From Belnapia sp. F-4-1 (lineage in GTDB: Bacteria; Pseudomonadota; Alphaproteobacteria; Acetobacterales; Acetobacteraceae): a stretch of DNA of 64,000 nt. The notes below the pieces were generated by a model, which had not been told where the DNA came from, ran no database searches, and saw only the letters and a list, made by a program, of their open reading frames with translations. The position numbers were made by a program, and so were the translations under genes. Location: positions 3,699,019-3,763,018 of the forward strand of contig NZ_KN676113.1 in NCBI RefSeq assembly GCF_000802185.1, written 5' to 3'. Each line of letters begins with the position of its first letter. The stretch's first letter is position 1. Below, in pieces: positions 8,697 to 16,435 of the stretch.

Positions 8697-10693
8697 GCCC
8701 CGGCGTGGCCAAGGCCGAGCGCCGCCAGCCCTTCCATCACCCCGGCGGCATGACGGGCTGCGACGCGGCGGAGGCCGTGCCGAATCCGGAGGTGATCGAG
8801 GTCTGCATCGGCATTCCCGACGACAATGGCATGGCCGCAGGCGTCGAGCATGTCGAAGTCGTTGCCGCTGTCGCCCGCAGCCGCGCAATCTGCAAGCGTC
8901 ATCCCATGCTGTCCGACATAGGCGGCAATCGCCGCCGCCTTGCCGCCGCCTGGGGCCAGCACGTCGATCAGGCGGCCATGGGAGTGGACGACGCGGGCCT
9001 GCAGCCCGGCCTTCATCAGCGCCTCCCGGATGTCCTCCGCGTCGTGGGGCCCGCCAAAATAACTGAGCTTGTACCGCCCATTCGCTGCCGGCGGCTGTGG
9101 CGTCAGCGGCATTCCGCCCAGGGCGGCGACCACCGCCGCCCTGTCCCATCCCTCGGCCAGACGCTGCGCGTAGAGGGGGCATTCCTGCCAGCCTCCATCG
9201 GATGCGGGCAGCATGATGCAGGTGCCGACATCGACGATATAGGCGTCGGGTTGCGGCAAGTGCCAGGCATCGAGGGTGCTACGTGCAGCTTGGAAGGAGC
9301 GGCCGGTTGCCACCACGAATGGCAGTTGCCGCTTGGCCCGCCAGGCTGCGAAGGCCCTCGCACCGGTCGCACAACCCGTCAGGGTGCCGTCGATATCGCA
9401 GGCGAGAAGCCGCGGCCGGCGCCGAAGAGACGCGTAGAGCGCAATCGATCGCTCGGCATAGTTCAACCAGCTGTACCGATGGATCCGGTTGCGCGGGGCT
9501 GCTGCCAAGCTTGCATGCCGGTCAGCATCGGACAGGAGTTCGAGGCAAGCATTACCAATGGCGGATTCGTCGGAAGGGTCGACGAGCAAGCCATGGCCCA
9601 AAGCCTCGACTATCTCGGCCGCGCCGCCATGCCGTGTTGCAACGACAGGGACACTTGCGGCAGCCGCTTCGATCAGGGTGAGGCCGAAGGGCTCGTGCAG
9701 CGCGGGATTCACAAAGACTCCCCCAGCAGCGGCGCGCCGGTACAGGGCGGCGACATCCGCCTCGCCATGGGTCAGAGGCAGTGCAACCCGACTCCGCAAA
9801 TCGGGAGCGGCGCAGAGCCGCCTCAGCTCGTCGACAACCTGCCGCTCCTCGGCCGAGCCGTGCCGGCCGCCGCTCTGGCCGGCGAGGATGACGAGGTTGG
9901 CGCGAGCCATCAGTGCGGGGTTGGCGGCATAGGCCCGCACGAGAGCTGCAATATTCTTTTTTCGAACGGGACGCGCGATCGTCAGGATGATCGGCTTGCC
10001 GGGTTCGGCGAAGCCGTCCTCCAACCGCTCGATGAGCCTCGATTCGGCCGCATTGGCCCGTCGCTGCGGCACACCGGGTGGAATGCAATGAATTCGCGCG
10101 TCAACCGTAACGCCATAGGCTGCGACCTGCTCGGACGCTTCCTGCAGGCTCGACACGATAATCGCGTCGGCCGAAGCCAAAGCATAGCGTTCCGCCGCGA
10201 TCCGACCTCCAATCTTGGGTGCGCTGCCGTCGCTTTGCCGCTTGTCGAGACCGAGGGCGTGGGGCGTATAGACGACGGGAATGTCGAAGAGCTGCCTCGC
10301 CTGGAGCGCGACGCCGACCGCATCGGCGAAATGGGCATGGATCACGTCGGGCAGCTCGGGCAGTGACGCAAGGTAGCCGATAAAGGCTTGGGTGAATGCG
10401 GGAAGCTCCCCTGCGAGAGCCTCCTTCTCCAGATAGCATCGGCAGGACGTAGCGAGCCGATTGATGGTGAAGCCTGGTGCAACGGCTTCGGAAGGTTTCG
10501 AGTACTCCCCGCCCAAGACAGGGTCGTCAAACAGCCGTGTAACGATCGAGACTCTCGAGACGCTGTCTGCCCTCCTCTGCTGGGAGGCGGCACCCACGAC
10601 ATAAACAATGTGCCCGCCGGTATCTGCTGTAATACCAAAATTGACCGGGCCCGACTTTAAGCATCCTCCAAGAGCCAAGTGTAAGATGAACAA
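8693..10693 (-). CDS. Bifunctional sucrose-phosphate synthase/phosphatase (GT4 + HAD-IIB)
   Basis: 666 residues, starting at a TTG (10691-10693) with GAGG seven bases upstream. The N-terminus shows the GT4 sucrose-phosphate-synthase signature TADTGGHIVYVVG. The donor domain has LTIARPVRKKN and NPALHEPFGLTLIEAAAASVPVVAT. From about residue 430 a HAD-IIB phosphatase follows: ACDIDGTLTG (nucleophile Asp), VVATGRS, GGKAAAIAAY and AAGDSGNDFDML. The first half should make sucrose-6-phosphate from UDP-glucose and fructose-6-phosphate; the second should remove the phosphate. The phosphatase could instead act on another sugar phosphate. It heads the operon with three glycosyltransferases, so its product may be a precursor or compatible solute that is further decorated (inference). 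Confidence 0.87.
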   Translation of the reverse strand: MFILHLALGGCLKSGPVNFGITADTGGHIVYVVGAASQQRRADSVSRVSIVTRLFDDPVLGGEYSKPSEAVAPGFTINRLATSCRCYLEKEALAGELPAFTQAFIGYLASLPELPDVIHAHFADAVGVALQARQLFDIPVVYTPHALGLDKRQSDGSAPKIGGRIAAERYALASADAIIVSSLQEASEQVAAYGVTVDARIHCIPPGVPQRRANAAESRLIERLEDGFAEPGKPIILTIARPVRKKNIAALVRAYAANPALMARANLVILAGQSGGRHGSAEERQVVDELRRLCAAPDLRSRVALPLTHGEADVAALYRRAAAGGVFVNPALHEPFGLTLIEAAAASVPVVATRHGGAAEIVEALGHGLLVDPSDESAIGNACLELLSDADRHASLAAAPRNRIHRYSWLNYAERSIALYASLRRRPRLLACDIDGTLTGCATGARAFAAWRAKRQLPFVVATGRSFQAARSTLDAWHLPQPDAYIVDVGTCIMLPASDGGWQECPLYAQRLAEGWDRAAVVAALGGMPLTPQPPAANGRYKLSYFGGPHDAEDIREALMKAGLQARVVHSHGRLIDVLAPGGGKAAAIAAYVGQHGMTLADCAAAGDSGNDFDMLDACGHAIVVGNADADLDHLRIRHGLRRVAARHAAGVMEGLAALGLGHAGA

Positions 10694-10909
10694 GCCAACC
10701 TCGATGATTGAACGGCAAACCGACGTAATTCAGGATGCGGTCAGGCAACTATCGTGGAAATCGTGCCGATGGGAAGTTTGTCAAGGCGATCACCGGTCAT
10801 GCCGATCCACCGAAATGTCGACGGCGTCGTTCGAATGAGCAGGTTCGGCGGGTCGTTCTGAATCTATTGAGCGCTAGGCGGAATGAATTGGTTGGGCCAA
10901 GGTGGTCTG

Positions 10910-11272
10910 ATGTCAGCCGAGCCCACCACCTACTCCGGCCACCGCTTTCCGAACGAGGTCATCCACCATGCCATCTAGCCCTTTCACCTGTTCAGCCTGA
11001 GCCTGCGCGACATCGGGCTGATCTTGGCCGAGCGGGGTGTTGTGGCCAGCTACGAGAGTATCCGTCGTTGGTGCCTCCGCTTCGGCGCGGACCTCGCCAT
11101 CAGGCTGCGCAAGCGGTGGCCGAGGCCAGGCGATATTTGGCACACAGACGACGTTCATCTAAAAATCAGCGGCGAACTTTTCTGTCTCTGGCGCGCGGTG
11201 GACCAGCGCGGTGTCGTGCTGGATGCAGGAGTGGCACAACGCCACGGGGTCATGTCCCTGGTAATGGTGTAG
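10910..11272 (+). pseudogene. IS6-family transposase remnant (different from the two intact copies)
   Basis: From the ATG at 10910 the frame reads a YSGHRFPNEVI segment, then hits a TAG at 10976. It continues in frame as SLSLRDIGLILAERGVVASYESIRRWCLRFGADLA, then WHTDDVHLKISGELFCLWRAVDQRG, and stops at 11272. This is the N-terminal half of an IS6/IS26-type transposase, including the first catalytic Asp (as TDDV in place of DEV). The internal stop and missing C-terminal half mean it is dead. Confidence 0.8.
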
Positions 11273-11354
11273 GAGCGGTTGCTTTTGGCGGGCTGGGCCA
11301 TCGTGTTGCACGGGTCAGAGGCTTGGACGCATTGGTCCCTGCCCACGTTCGGGA

Positions 11355-11595
11355 TCATGCGATGCCGACGTATTCCGGCCGCCCAAGCTCGAGCATTCGG
11401 TTCAGCACGCCGGCGGCGATGGCCACCTCGGTCGCCTGTCGCCCATCCGTTTGCGAGCGCAACCCGTCGCCGATGACGCGTTTCCACCAGGAGACGTCGG
11501 CCTCCACCAGGGCACGCCAGTTATAGCCCGAGGCGTGCTGCCAGCCCATACGACCGGACTCAGCGATAGATCGCAAGTGCGCGTCCCGCTGCGTC
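11355..11595 (-). pseudogene. IS5-family transposase, C-terminal remnant cut by IS6 copy 2
   Basis: On the minus strand the frame entering from IS6 copy 2 reads SGYNWRALVEADVSWWKRVIG, then RSQTDGRQATEVAIAA and LNRMLELGRPEYVGIA before its stop at 11355. This is the conserved C-terminus of IS5-group transposases, about 80 residues. The N-terminal part is removed precisely at the left end of IS6 copy 2 (11596), showing that the IS6 element landed in, or a rearrangement joined it to, an older IS5 element. Confidence 0.8.
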
Positions 11596-12576
11596 GGTTC
11601 TGTCAGGCTTCGCGCCAAAGGTACCTGGCTTGGCCGTCCGCGCAGCCACGGGTAGGTTACTGGCCTGCTGACGGCTGGCCTGGGACTTGGCAATGGAATG
11701 CTTCTGCTGCGGTTCGACTGCCGTCACCGAGCGGCCGGACCGTACTGCGCGGGGGTACCGCCGGGTTCGCTGCCGAGACTGCGGCAAGCAGATCAACGAG
11801 CGCAGCGCTGGGCCGCTGAACCACACGCAGTACCCATCCGACGTCATCGCCCTAGTGGTGCTGTGGCGGCTTCGCTACCGCCTGACCCTGCGCGACTTAG
11901 CCGAGATGTTTCTCCAGCGCGGCATCGTGTTCAGCCATGAAGCTGTTCGTGACTGGGAGGCGAAGCTCGCACCGAGGCTGGCTGATGAGGTCCGCCGACG
12001 CCGGCACGGCAAGGGCGGCGCTTGTGGCCGACGCTGGCACGTGGATGAAACCTACCTGAAAGTGGGTGGCGGCTGGGCCTACCTGTACCGAGCCATCGAC
12101 CGCGACGGCAATCTTGTCGACACCATGCTGAGTGAGCACCGCGACATGGCGGCGGCCCAAGCCTTCTTTCGCTCGGCAAGGTCGGTCACCGGCCAAGCCC
12201 CCGACCAGGTCACCACGGACGGGCACGGCTCCTACCCACGCGCGATCCGATCAACGCTCGGCCGGAGGGTCGTCCATCGCAACAGCGCCTATAAGAACAA
12301 CAGACTGGAACAAGATCATCGGGGCGTTAAAGGCCGCATACGATGTATGCGTGGCTTCAAGAGCTTCGATGCGGCGAGGCGGTTCTGCAAAAGCTTCGAC
12401 GAATTGCGCAACTTCCTTCGTCCCTGCACCCGCCACAACCAATACGTCTCTGCCCGCCGCCGTCGCCTGCTTCACCTCCGTCGTGCCACCACTGCGCTCG
12501 CTATTCTGGGCGCGGCGTAACCAAAACCCGGCCACCACCTCGCGTCGTCATGGTTGGCGCGAATGCTGACAGAACC
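11596..12576 (+). mobile_element. IS6-family insertion sequence, copy 2 (981 bp)
   Basis: Same orientation and sequence as 1124-2104, offset by exactly 10472 bp. It has the same imperfect inverted repeats. Unlike copy 1 it lacks a flanking 8-bp duplication: the left flank is GCTGCGTC and the right flank GTTTGGCA. Together with copy 1 it brackets 9.5 kb of accessory DNA. Confidence 0.93.
11693..12520 (+). CDS. IS6-family DDE transposase (copy 2)
   Basis: Protein identical to that encoded at 1221-2048: N-terminal zinc ribbon, helix-turn-helix, and DDE residues in HVDETY, TTDGHGSY and RLEQDH. Start chosen at the ATG at 11693 for the same reason. It appears intact. Confidence 0.93.
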   Translation: MECFCCGSTAVTERPDRTARGYRRVRCRDCGKQINERSAGPLNHTQYPSDVIALVVLWRLRYRLTLRDLAEMFLQRGIVFSHEAVRDWEAKLAPRLADEVRRRRHGKGGACGRRWHVDETYLKVGGGWAYLYRAIDRDGNLVDTMLSEHRDMAAAQAFFRSARSVTGQAPDQVTTDGHGSYPRAIRSTLGRRVVHRNSAYKNNRLEQDHRGVKGRIRCMRGFKSFDAARRFCKSFDELRNFLRPCTRHNQYVSARRRRLLHLRRATTALAILGAA

Positions 12577-12593
12577 GTTTGGCAGGTGGCGGC
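12577..12593. repeat. 17-bp repeat GTTTGGCAGGTGGCGGC right of IS6 copy 2
   Basis: These 17 bases are identical to those right of IS6 copy 1 (2105-2121), where they are the first codons of the IS110 remnant. Beyond them the two flanks diverge. The first eight bases also match the left flank of copy 1. The pattern records an IS6-mediated event (see findings). Confidence 0.85.
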
Positions 12594-12599
12594 GAGGAC

Positions 12600-12618
12600 G
12601 GGGGGCTGACGGCCCCCC
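12600..12618 (-). terminator. GC hairpin downstream of secB
   Basis: A perfect 7-bp stem (GGGGGGC / GCCCCCC) with a five-base loop lies 9 bases past the secB stop. There is no U-tract, so it may act as a weak terminator or only as an mRNA-stabilising hairpin. Confidence 0.45.
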
Positions 12619-12626
12619 GCCGAGGG

Positions 12627-13115
12627 TCAGGCGTTGCCGACCACCGGCCCCTCGGCGCGGCGCGACTGCCAGAGGGCGACGAAGTCGATCGGCGCCAGCA
12701 TCACCGGCGGGAAGCCGCCCTCGCGCGTCACATCGGCGAGGATGTTGCGGGCGAAGGGGAAGAGCAGGCGCGGGCACTCGACCAGCAGCACCGGCTCCAG
12801 CTGCTCGGGCGGCACGTTCACGGTGAAGATGCCGCAATAGACCAGCTCGGCGATGAAGCAGGCCTTCCCCTCGGCCTGCGCATCGGCGCGGATTTGCAGC
12901 GAGACCTCGAAGACGTTGCCGCCTTCCTGGACGGGCCGGGCCTGGACGTCGAGCTGGAGGTCGACGCGCGGCTGCTCGCGCAGGGTGGCGAAGATTTCCG
13001 GCGCGCCCGGCACCTCGAAGGAGAGGTCCTTGGTGTACTGGATGTTCAGCACCAACGGGCCCTGCGGGGCCAGGTTGGGGTCGCCGTTCGGCTGGCCTTG
13101 GGGCTGATCGGACAT
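12627..13115 (-). CDS. secB: SecB protein-export chaperone
   Basis: 162 residues from the ATG at 13113-13115 (MSDQPQGQ), with an AAAGG eight bases upstream. SecB is the cytoplasmic tetrameric chaperone that keeps precursors unfolded and hands them to SecA. Conserved blocks seen: VLNIQYTKDLSFEVPGAP, the central VFEVSLQIRADA, AELVYCGIFTVNVP, CPRLLFPFARNILADVTREGGFPPVMLAPIDFVALW. Length fits the family. The gene now abuts the right end of IS6 copy 2, so anything formerly downstream in its operon has been separated. Confidence 0.96.
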   Translation of the reverse strand: MSDQPQGQPNGDPNLAPQGPLVLNIQYTKDLSFEVPGAPEIFATLREQPRVDLQLDVQARPVQEGGNVFEVSLQIRADAQAEGKACFIAELVYCGIFTVNVPPEQLEPVLLVECPRLLFPFARNILADVTREGGFPPVMLAPIDFVALWQSRRAEGPVVGNA

Positions 13116-13167
13116 GGGGGCGCCTTTCACGAAGAGGGGGCGGGGTAGCATGCCTCCCGCCGGGCTG

Positions 13168-13746
13168 TCAGGGCTTGACCGCGCTCGGATGCGGCTGGCG
13201 CCAGAGGATCGCCTCCGGCGCCGGGGCGGTCGGGTCGCAGCGGCGCCATTCGCCGTTCATCACCCGCTCGCCCGTCATCGCCAGGATGAAGCCCCAATGC
13301 GACACCACCAGCGTATCCCGCCAGTCTGGCAGGGCCGACATCTCGGCGCGGAACAGCGCGGCGCGGGCCTCGATGCCTTGGTCCGGCTCCTCCACCGCCG
13401 GCCACCAGACGTCGTCGATATGGGCGAAGTCGAGGCCAGGAAAGGCGATGGCCAGCTCGGTGCAGGGTGAGCCGATGTCGCAGGTGAAGGCGTAGCGCTC
13501 CCGCACCACCGGGTTCACCAGGACCGGAAGGCCGCGCTGCCGGGCGATGGGGGCGGCGGTCTGCAGGGCGCGGGTATAGGGCGAGGCGATGATGCGGGTA
13601 ATGCGCTCGCCGGCCAGCGCCAGCACCGCCGCCTCGGCCTGCTCATGGCCGAGCGGGGTCAGTTTCGGGTCGGGGATGCCGGGGTCGCGCTTGGTTGCGG
13701 TGAAGTGGAGGTTGAACTCGCTCTGGCCATGGCGCAGCAGGATCAC
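13168..13746 (-). CDS. Histidine phosphatase superfamily protein
   Basis: I start at the GTG at 13744-13746, which has GGAGG nine bases upstream and gives VILLRHGQSEFN. An open frame further upstream runs through a tandem repeat and looks artefactual. The RHG phosphohistidine motif, the LTPLGHEQA region, SPYTRALQTA, and the second catalytic His in VVSHWGFILA identify the phosphoglycerate-mutase-like fold. About 192 residues. Substrate unknown: these enzymes act on small phosphorylated molecules or phosphoproteins. Confidence 0.88.
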   Translation of the reverse strand: MILLRHGQSEFNLHFTATKRDPGIPDPKLTPLGHEQAEAAVLALAGERITRIIASPYTRALQTAAPIARQRGLPVLVNPVVRERYAFTCDIGSPCTELAIAFPGLDFAHIDDVWWPAVEEPDQGIEARAALFRAEMSALPDWRDTLVVSHWGFILAMTGERVMNGEWRRCDPTAPAPEAILWRQPHPSAVKP

Positions 13747-13760
13747 TGGCGTCTTCCTCC

Positions 13761-13808
13761 GGCGTTTCCGCCACTTGGCGTTTCCGCCACTTGGCGTTTC
13801 CGCCACTT
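13761..13808. repeat. 16-bp tandem repeat, three perfect units
   Basis: GGCGTTTCCGCCACTT is repeated three times without a gap (13761, 13777, 13793), followed by a partial fourth unit (GGCGTTTC at 13810). It lies just upstream of the histidine phosphatase start and could change in copy number by slippage. Confidence 0.95.
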
Positions 13809-13944
13809 CGGCGTTTCGGCTCCGGCGATAGCCGTGCCGCGGCGGCGCGGCAAGCCGCCTTCATGGTTCATTGTTTATGGCTCCGTCATCCTCCCGGCCG
13901 TTGCGGGGGAGGGGCCTCTCGCCTAGATAGGTGAAAAGGAGTTC

Positions 13945-14628
13945 ATGATGACGGGCGGATTTCCGGTCGATCTGATCCTGTTCGCGATGATTGCGGCGTT
14001 CCTCGTGCTGCGGCTGCGGAGCGTGCTCGGCAAGCGCACCGGCTTCGAGCGACCGGTGCAGCCGGAGGCGCGTGCGGCCGGCTACGACCCGCGCGGCGGC
14101 ACGATCGAAGGCGAGGCGGAGGAGGTGCCGGCTTCGGCCACTGCGGCGCGCAGCCGGCGGGTGATCCCCGATCCGCGCACGCCCCCTGGCCAGGCACTGG
14201 CGCGCATCGCCGAGGTGGATCGCGGCTTCGAGCCGAACCGCTTCCTCGACGGGGCGGAGTCGGCCTTCCGCATGATCGTCGCCGCTTTCGCCGCCGGCGA
14301 CCGGCAGACGCTGCGCTCGCTGCTCTCGGACGACACCTATGCCGGCTTCGAGCAGGCCATCACGGCGCGGGAGAATGCCGGCGAGGCGCAGCGAACCGAA
14401 CTGCGCGCGGTGCATGAGCTGGCGATCGAGGCGGCCGACCTGCGGGGCAGCGTCGCCGATGTCACCCTGCGCTTCGTCACCGACCAGATCAACCTGACCA
14501 CCGGCCGCAACGGCGAGGTTGTGACGGGCAGCGATGCGGTGACTGAGCTGACCGATGTTTGGACCTTCCAGCGCGACCTGAGCCAGGCCGACCCGACCTG
14601 GAAGCTGGTCGCCACGCGCTCGGCCTGA
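13945..14628 (+). CDS. Tim44/TimA-domain membrane-anchored protein
   Basis: 227 residues; start at the double ATG 13945/13948 preceded by AAAAGGAG. One N-terminal membrane segment (VDLILFAMIAAFLVLRL, residues 8-25) is followed by a basic, disordered linker and a C-terminal Tim44-like domain. That domain begins near residue 95 (LARIAEVDRGFEPNRFLDGAESAFRMI) and ends with WTFQRDLSQADPTWKLVAT. Alphaproteobacterial Tim44 relatives (TimA) are inner-membrane proteins of uncertain function, distantly related to the mitochondrial import motor subunit. It directly precedes mltA, a conserved pairing in this class. Confidence 0.88.
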   Translation: MMTGGFPVDLILFAMIAAFLVLRLRSVLGKRTGFERPVQPEARAAGYDPRGGTIEGEAEEVPASATAARSRRVIPDPRTPPGQALARIAEVDRGFEPNRFLDGAESAFRMIVAAFAAGDRQTLRSLLSDDTYAGFEQAITARENAGEAQRTELRAVHELAIEAADLRGSVADVTLRFVTDQINLTTGRNGEVVTGSDAVTELTDVWTFQRDLSQADPTWKLVATRSA

Positions 14629-15602
14629 CGCGAGCCCTGTTCCTCCTCGGCCTCGCCCTGATGCTGGGCGGGGCAGGCTGGCCGGCGGATTGGCCGGGCG
14701 AGGCGCCGGAGGCGGCGCTGGCGCCCTTCCTCCGCTCCTGCGAAGCGCTGCGCAGCGGCCCGCCGGAATTCTCTGCTCCCTGGGCCGAGGCCTGCGCCGC
14801 GGCAGAGGCAGTGCCACCGGACGGCGCGGCCGCCTTCTTCGAGCGCTGGTTTGCACCGCATCCGCTGGGGGACGGCCTCGTCACCGGCTATTACGAGCCG
14901 GAGTTGCGTGGGGCCGAAGTGCCGGGCGGCGGCTATGCCGTGCCGCTTTTCGCCCTGCCGCCCGAGGGGCCGCTGCGGCTGCTGGACCGGGGCGCCATTG
15001 AGGCGGGTGGGCTCGAGGGGCAGGGGCTGGAACTCGCTTGGGTGGATGATCCGGTCGATGCCTTCTTCCTGCAGATCCAGGGCTCCGGCCGGATCGGCCT
15101 GCCGGATGGGCGGGTGCTGCGGCTCGGCTATGCCGGGCGGAACGCGCATCCCTACCGGCCGATCGGCCGCAGCCTGATCGAGCGCGGCGCCATCGCCCGC
15201 GAGGCGATGTCGATGCAGGCTATCCGCGCTTGGCTCGGTACCGCCCCGCCCGGGGAGGCGGCGGCGCTGCTGCGCGAGAACCCGGCCTATGTCTTCTTCC
15301 GTCCCATCGAGGGGCTCGATCCCGCAACTGGGCCCATCGGCACGCTCGGGGTGCCGCTGACGCCGGGCCGCTCGCTCGCCGTCGACGCCGGCATCGTGCC
15401 GCTCGGCGCGCCCCTCTTCCTGGACACGCGGGACCCGCTGGATGGGCACCCGATCCGCCGCATCGTCCTGGCGCAGGATACCGGTGGCGCGATCCGCGGC
15501 ATGGCGCGCGGCGACCTGTTCTGGGGCTGGGGGGCGGAGGCCGCCGCACGGGCCGGGCCGATGCGGGAGCCGGCTCAACTGTTCCTGCTACTGCCCCGCT
15601 GA
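14625..15602 (+). CDS. mltA: Membrane-bound lytic murein transglycosylase A
   Basis: MltA cleaves peptidoglycan glycan strands to 1,6-anhydromuropeptides in the periplasm. A hydrophobic leader (ALFLLGLALMLGGAGW) precedes the MltA domain: LVTGYYEPELRG, DDPVDAFFLQIQGSGRI, GYAGRNAHPYRPIG, then the 3D domain with LAQDTGGAIRG and GDLFWGWG, which holds the catalytic Asp. The start is uncertain. A CTG at 14625 overlapping the previous stop (CTGA) keeps the signal sequence; the first ATG (14661) would lose most of it; a TTG at 14559 lies within the upstream gene. No lipobox is visible. Confidence 0.9.
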   Translation: MTRALFLLGLALMLGGAGWPADWPGEAPEAALAPFLRSCEALRSGPPEFSAPWAEACAAAEAVPPDGAAAFFERWFAPHPLGDGLVTGYYEPELRGAEVPGGGYAVPLFALPPEGPLRLLDRGAIEAGGLEGQGLELAWVDDPVDAFFLQIQGSGRIGLPDGRVLRLGYAGRNAHPYRPIGRSLIERGAIAREAMSMQAIRAWLGTAPPGEAAALLRENPAYVFFRPIEGLDPATGPIGTLGVPLTPGRSLAVDAGIVPLGAPLFLDTRDPLDGHPIRRIVLAQDTGGAIRGMARGDLFWGWGAEAAARAGPMREPAQLFLLLPR

Positions 15603-15667
15603 CGGAGGGGTACAGTTTCGGCAACGGCGTCCTTCCGCCGGGGGCGGCGCGCGCCTAGATTGCGAAG

Positions 15668-16435
15668 ATGCTCCAGACCCGTCCCCGCGTCGCGCTCTTC
15701 GTCACCTGCCTGGTCGACCTCTACCGGCCGAATGTCGGCTTCTCCGCCATCGCCCTGCTGGAGGAGGCGGGCTGTCAGGTGGAGGTGCCGCGGGCGCAGA
15801 CCTGCTGCGGCCAGCCGGCCTACAACAGCGGCGACCGGCAGACGGCGAAGGACCTGGCGCGGGCCGTCATCGACGAGTTCCTGCATTACGACCACGTCGT
15901 CGTGCCGAGCGGGAGCTGCGGCGGGATGATCTCGCACCACTACCCGGCACTGTTCGACGACGACCCGGAGTACCGCGGCAAGGCGGAGGCGCTCGGCGCG
16001 AAGACGCATGAGCTGGTCTCCTTCCTGACCGACGTGCGGGGGATGGAGGGCGTCGCTGCACGCTTCGAGGGCGTCGTCACCTACCACGACAGCTGCTCGG
16101 GGCTCCGGGAGCTCGGGGTGAAGGCGCAGCCGCGGAAGCTCCTCGGCTCCATGCCGGGCGTCGTCGTCAAGGAGATGGCCGATGCCGAGATCTGCTGCGG
16201 CTTCGGCGGCACCTTTTGCGTGAAGTACCCCGAAATCTCGACCCGGATGGTGACCGACAAGGCGAAATCCATCGCGGCAACGGGGGCGGACACGCTCCTT
16301 GCCGGCGATCTCGGCTGCCTGCTCAACATGGCGGGTCGGCTGAAGCGGGAGGGCGTGCCGATGAAGGTGCGCCACGTGGCGGAAGTCCTGGCCGGGCGGA
16401 CCGAGGAAGCCCCGGCGATCGGTGAGGTGTCATGA
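15668..16435 (+). CDS. LutA/YkgE-like (Fe-S)-binding protein with two CCG domains
   Basis: 255 residues with two cysteine-rich CCG domains: TCCGQPAYNSG (about 45) and SCGGM in the first half, then DSCSGLREL and ICCGFGGTFCVKYPEIS in the second. This matches LutA of the LutABC L-lactate oxidation complex and glycolate-oxidase-type Fe-S proteins, where the CCG motifs bind clusters that pass electrons from the oxidation. The usual partners lutB and lutC are not here. It is translationally coupled (4-bp overlap) to a 2-oxoglutarate/Fe oxygenase, so its true role may differ from lactate use. Confidence 0.87.
   Translation: MLQTRPRVALFVTCLVDLYRPNVGFSAIALLEEAGCQVEVPRAQTCCGQPAYNSGDRQTAKDLARAVIDEFLHYDHVVVPSGSCGGMISHHYPALFDDDPEYRGKAEALGAKTHELVSFLTDVRGMEGVAARFEGVVTYHDSCSGLRELGVKAQPRKLLGSMPGVVVKEMADAEICCGFGGTFCVKYPEISTRMVTDKAKSIAATGADTLLAGDLGCLLNMAGRLKREGVPMKVRHVAEVLAGRTEEAPAIGEVS

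Noticed and set aside
13761-13808. CRISPR-like repeats
   Set aside because: The three 16-bp units are contiguous, with no spacers and no cas genes.
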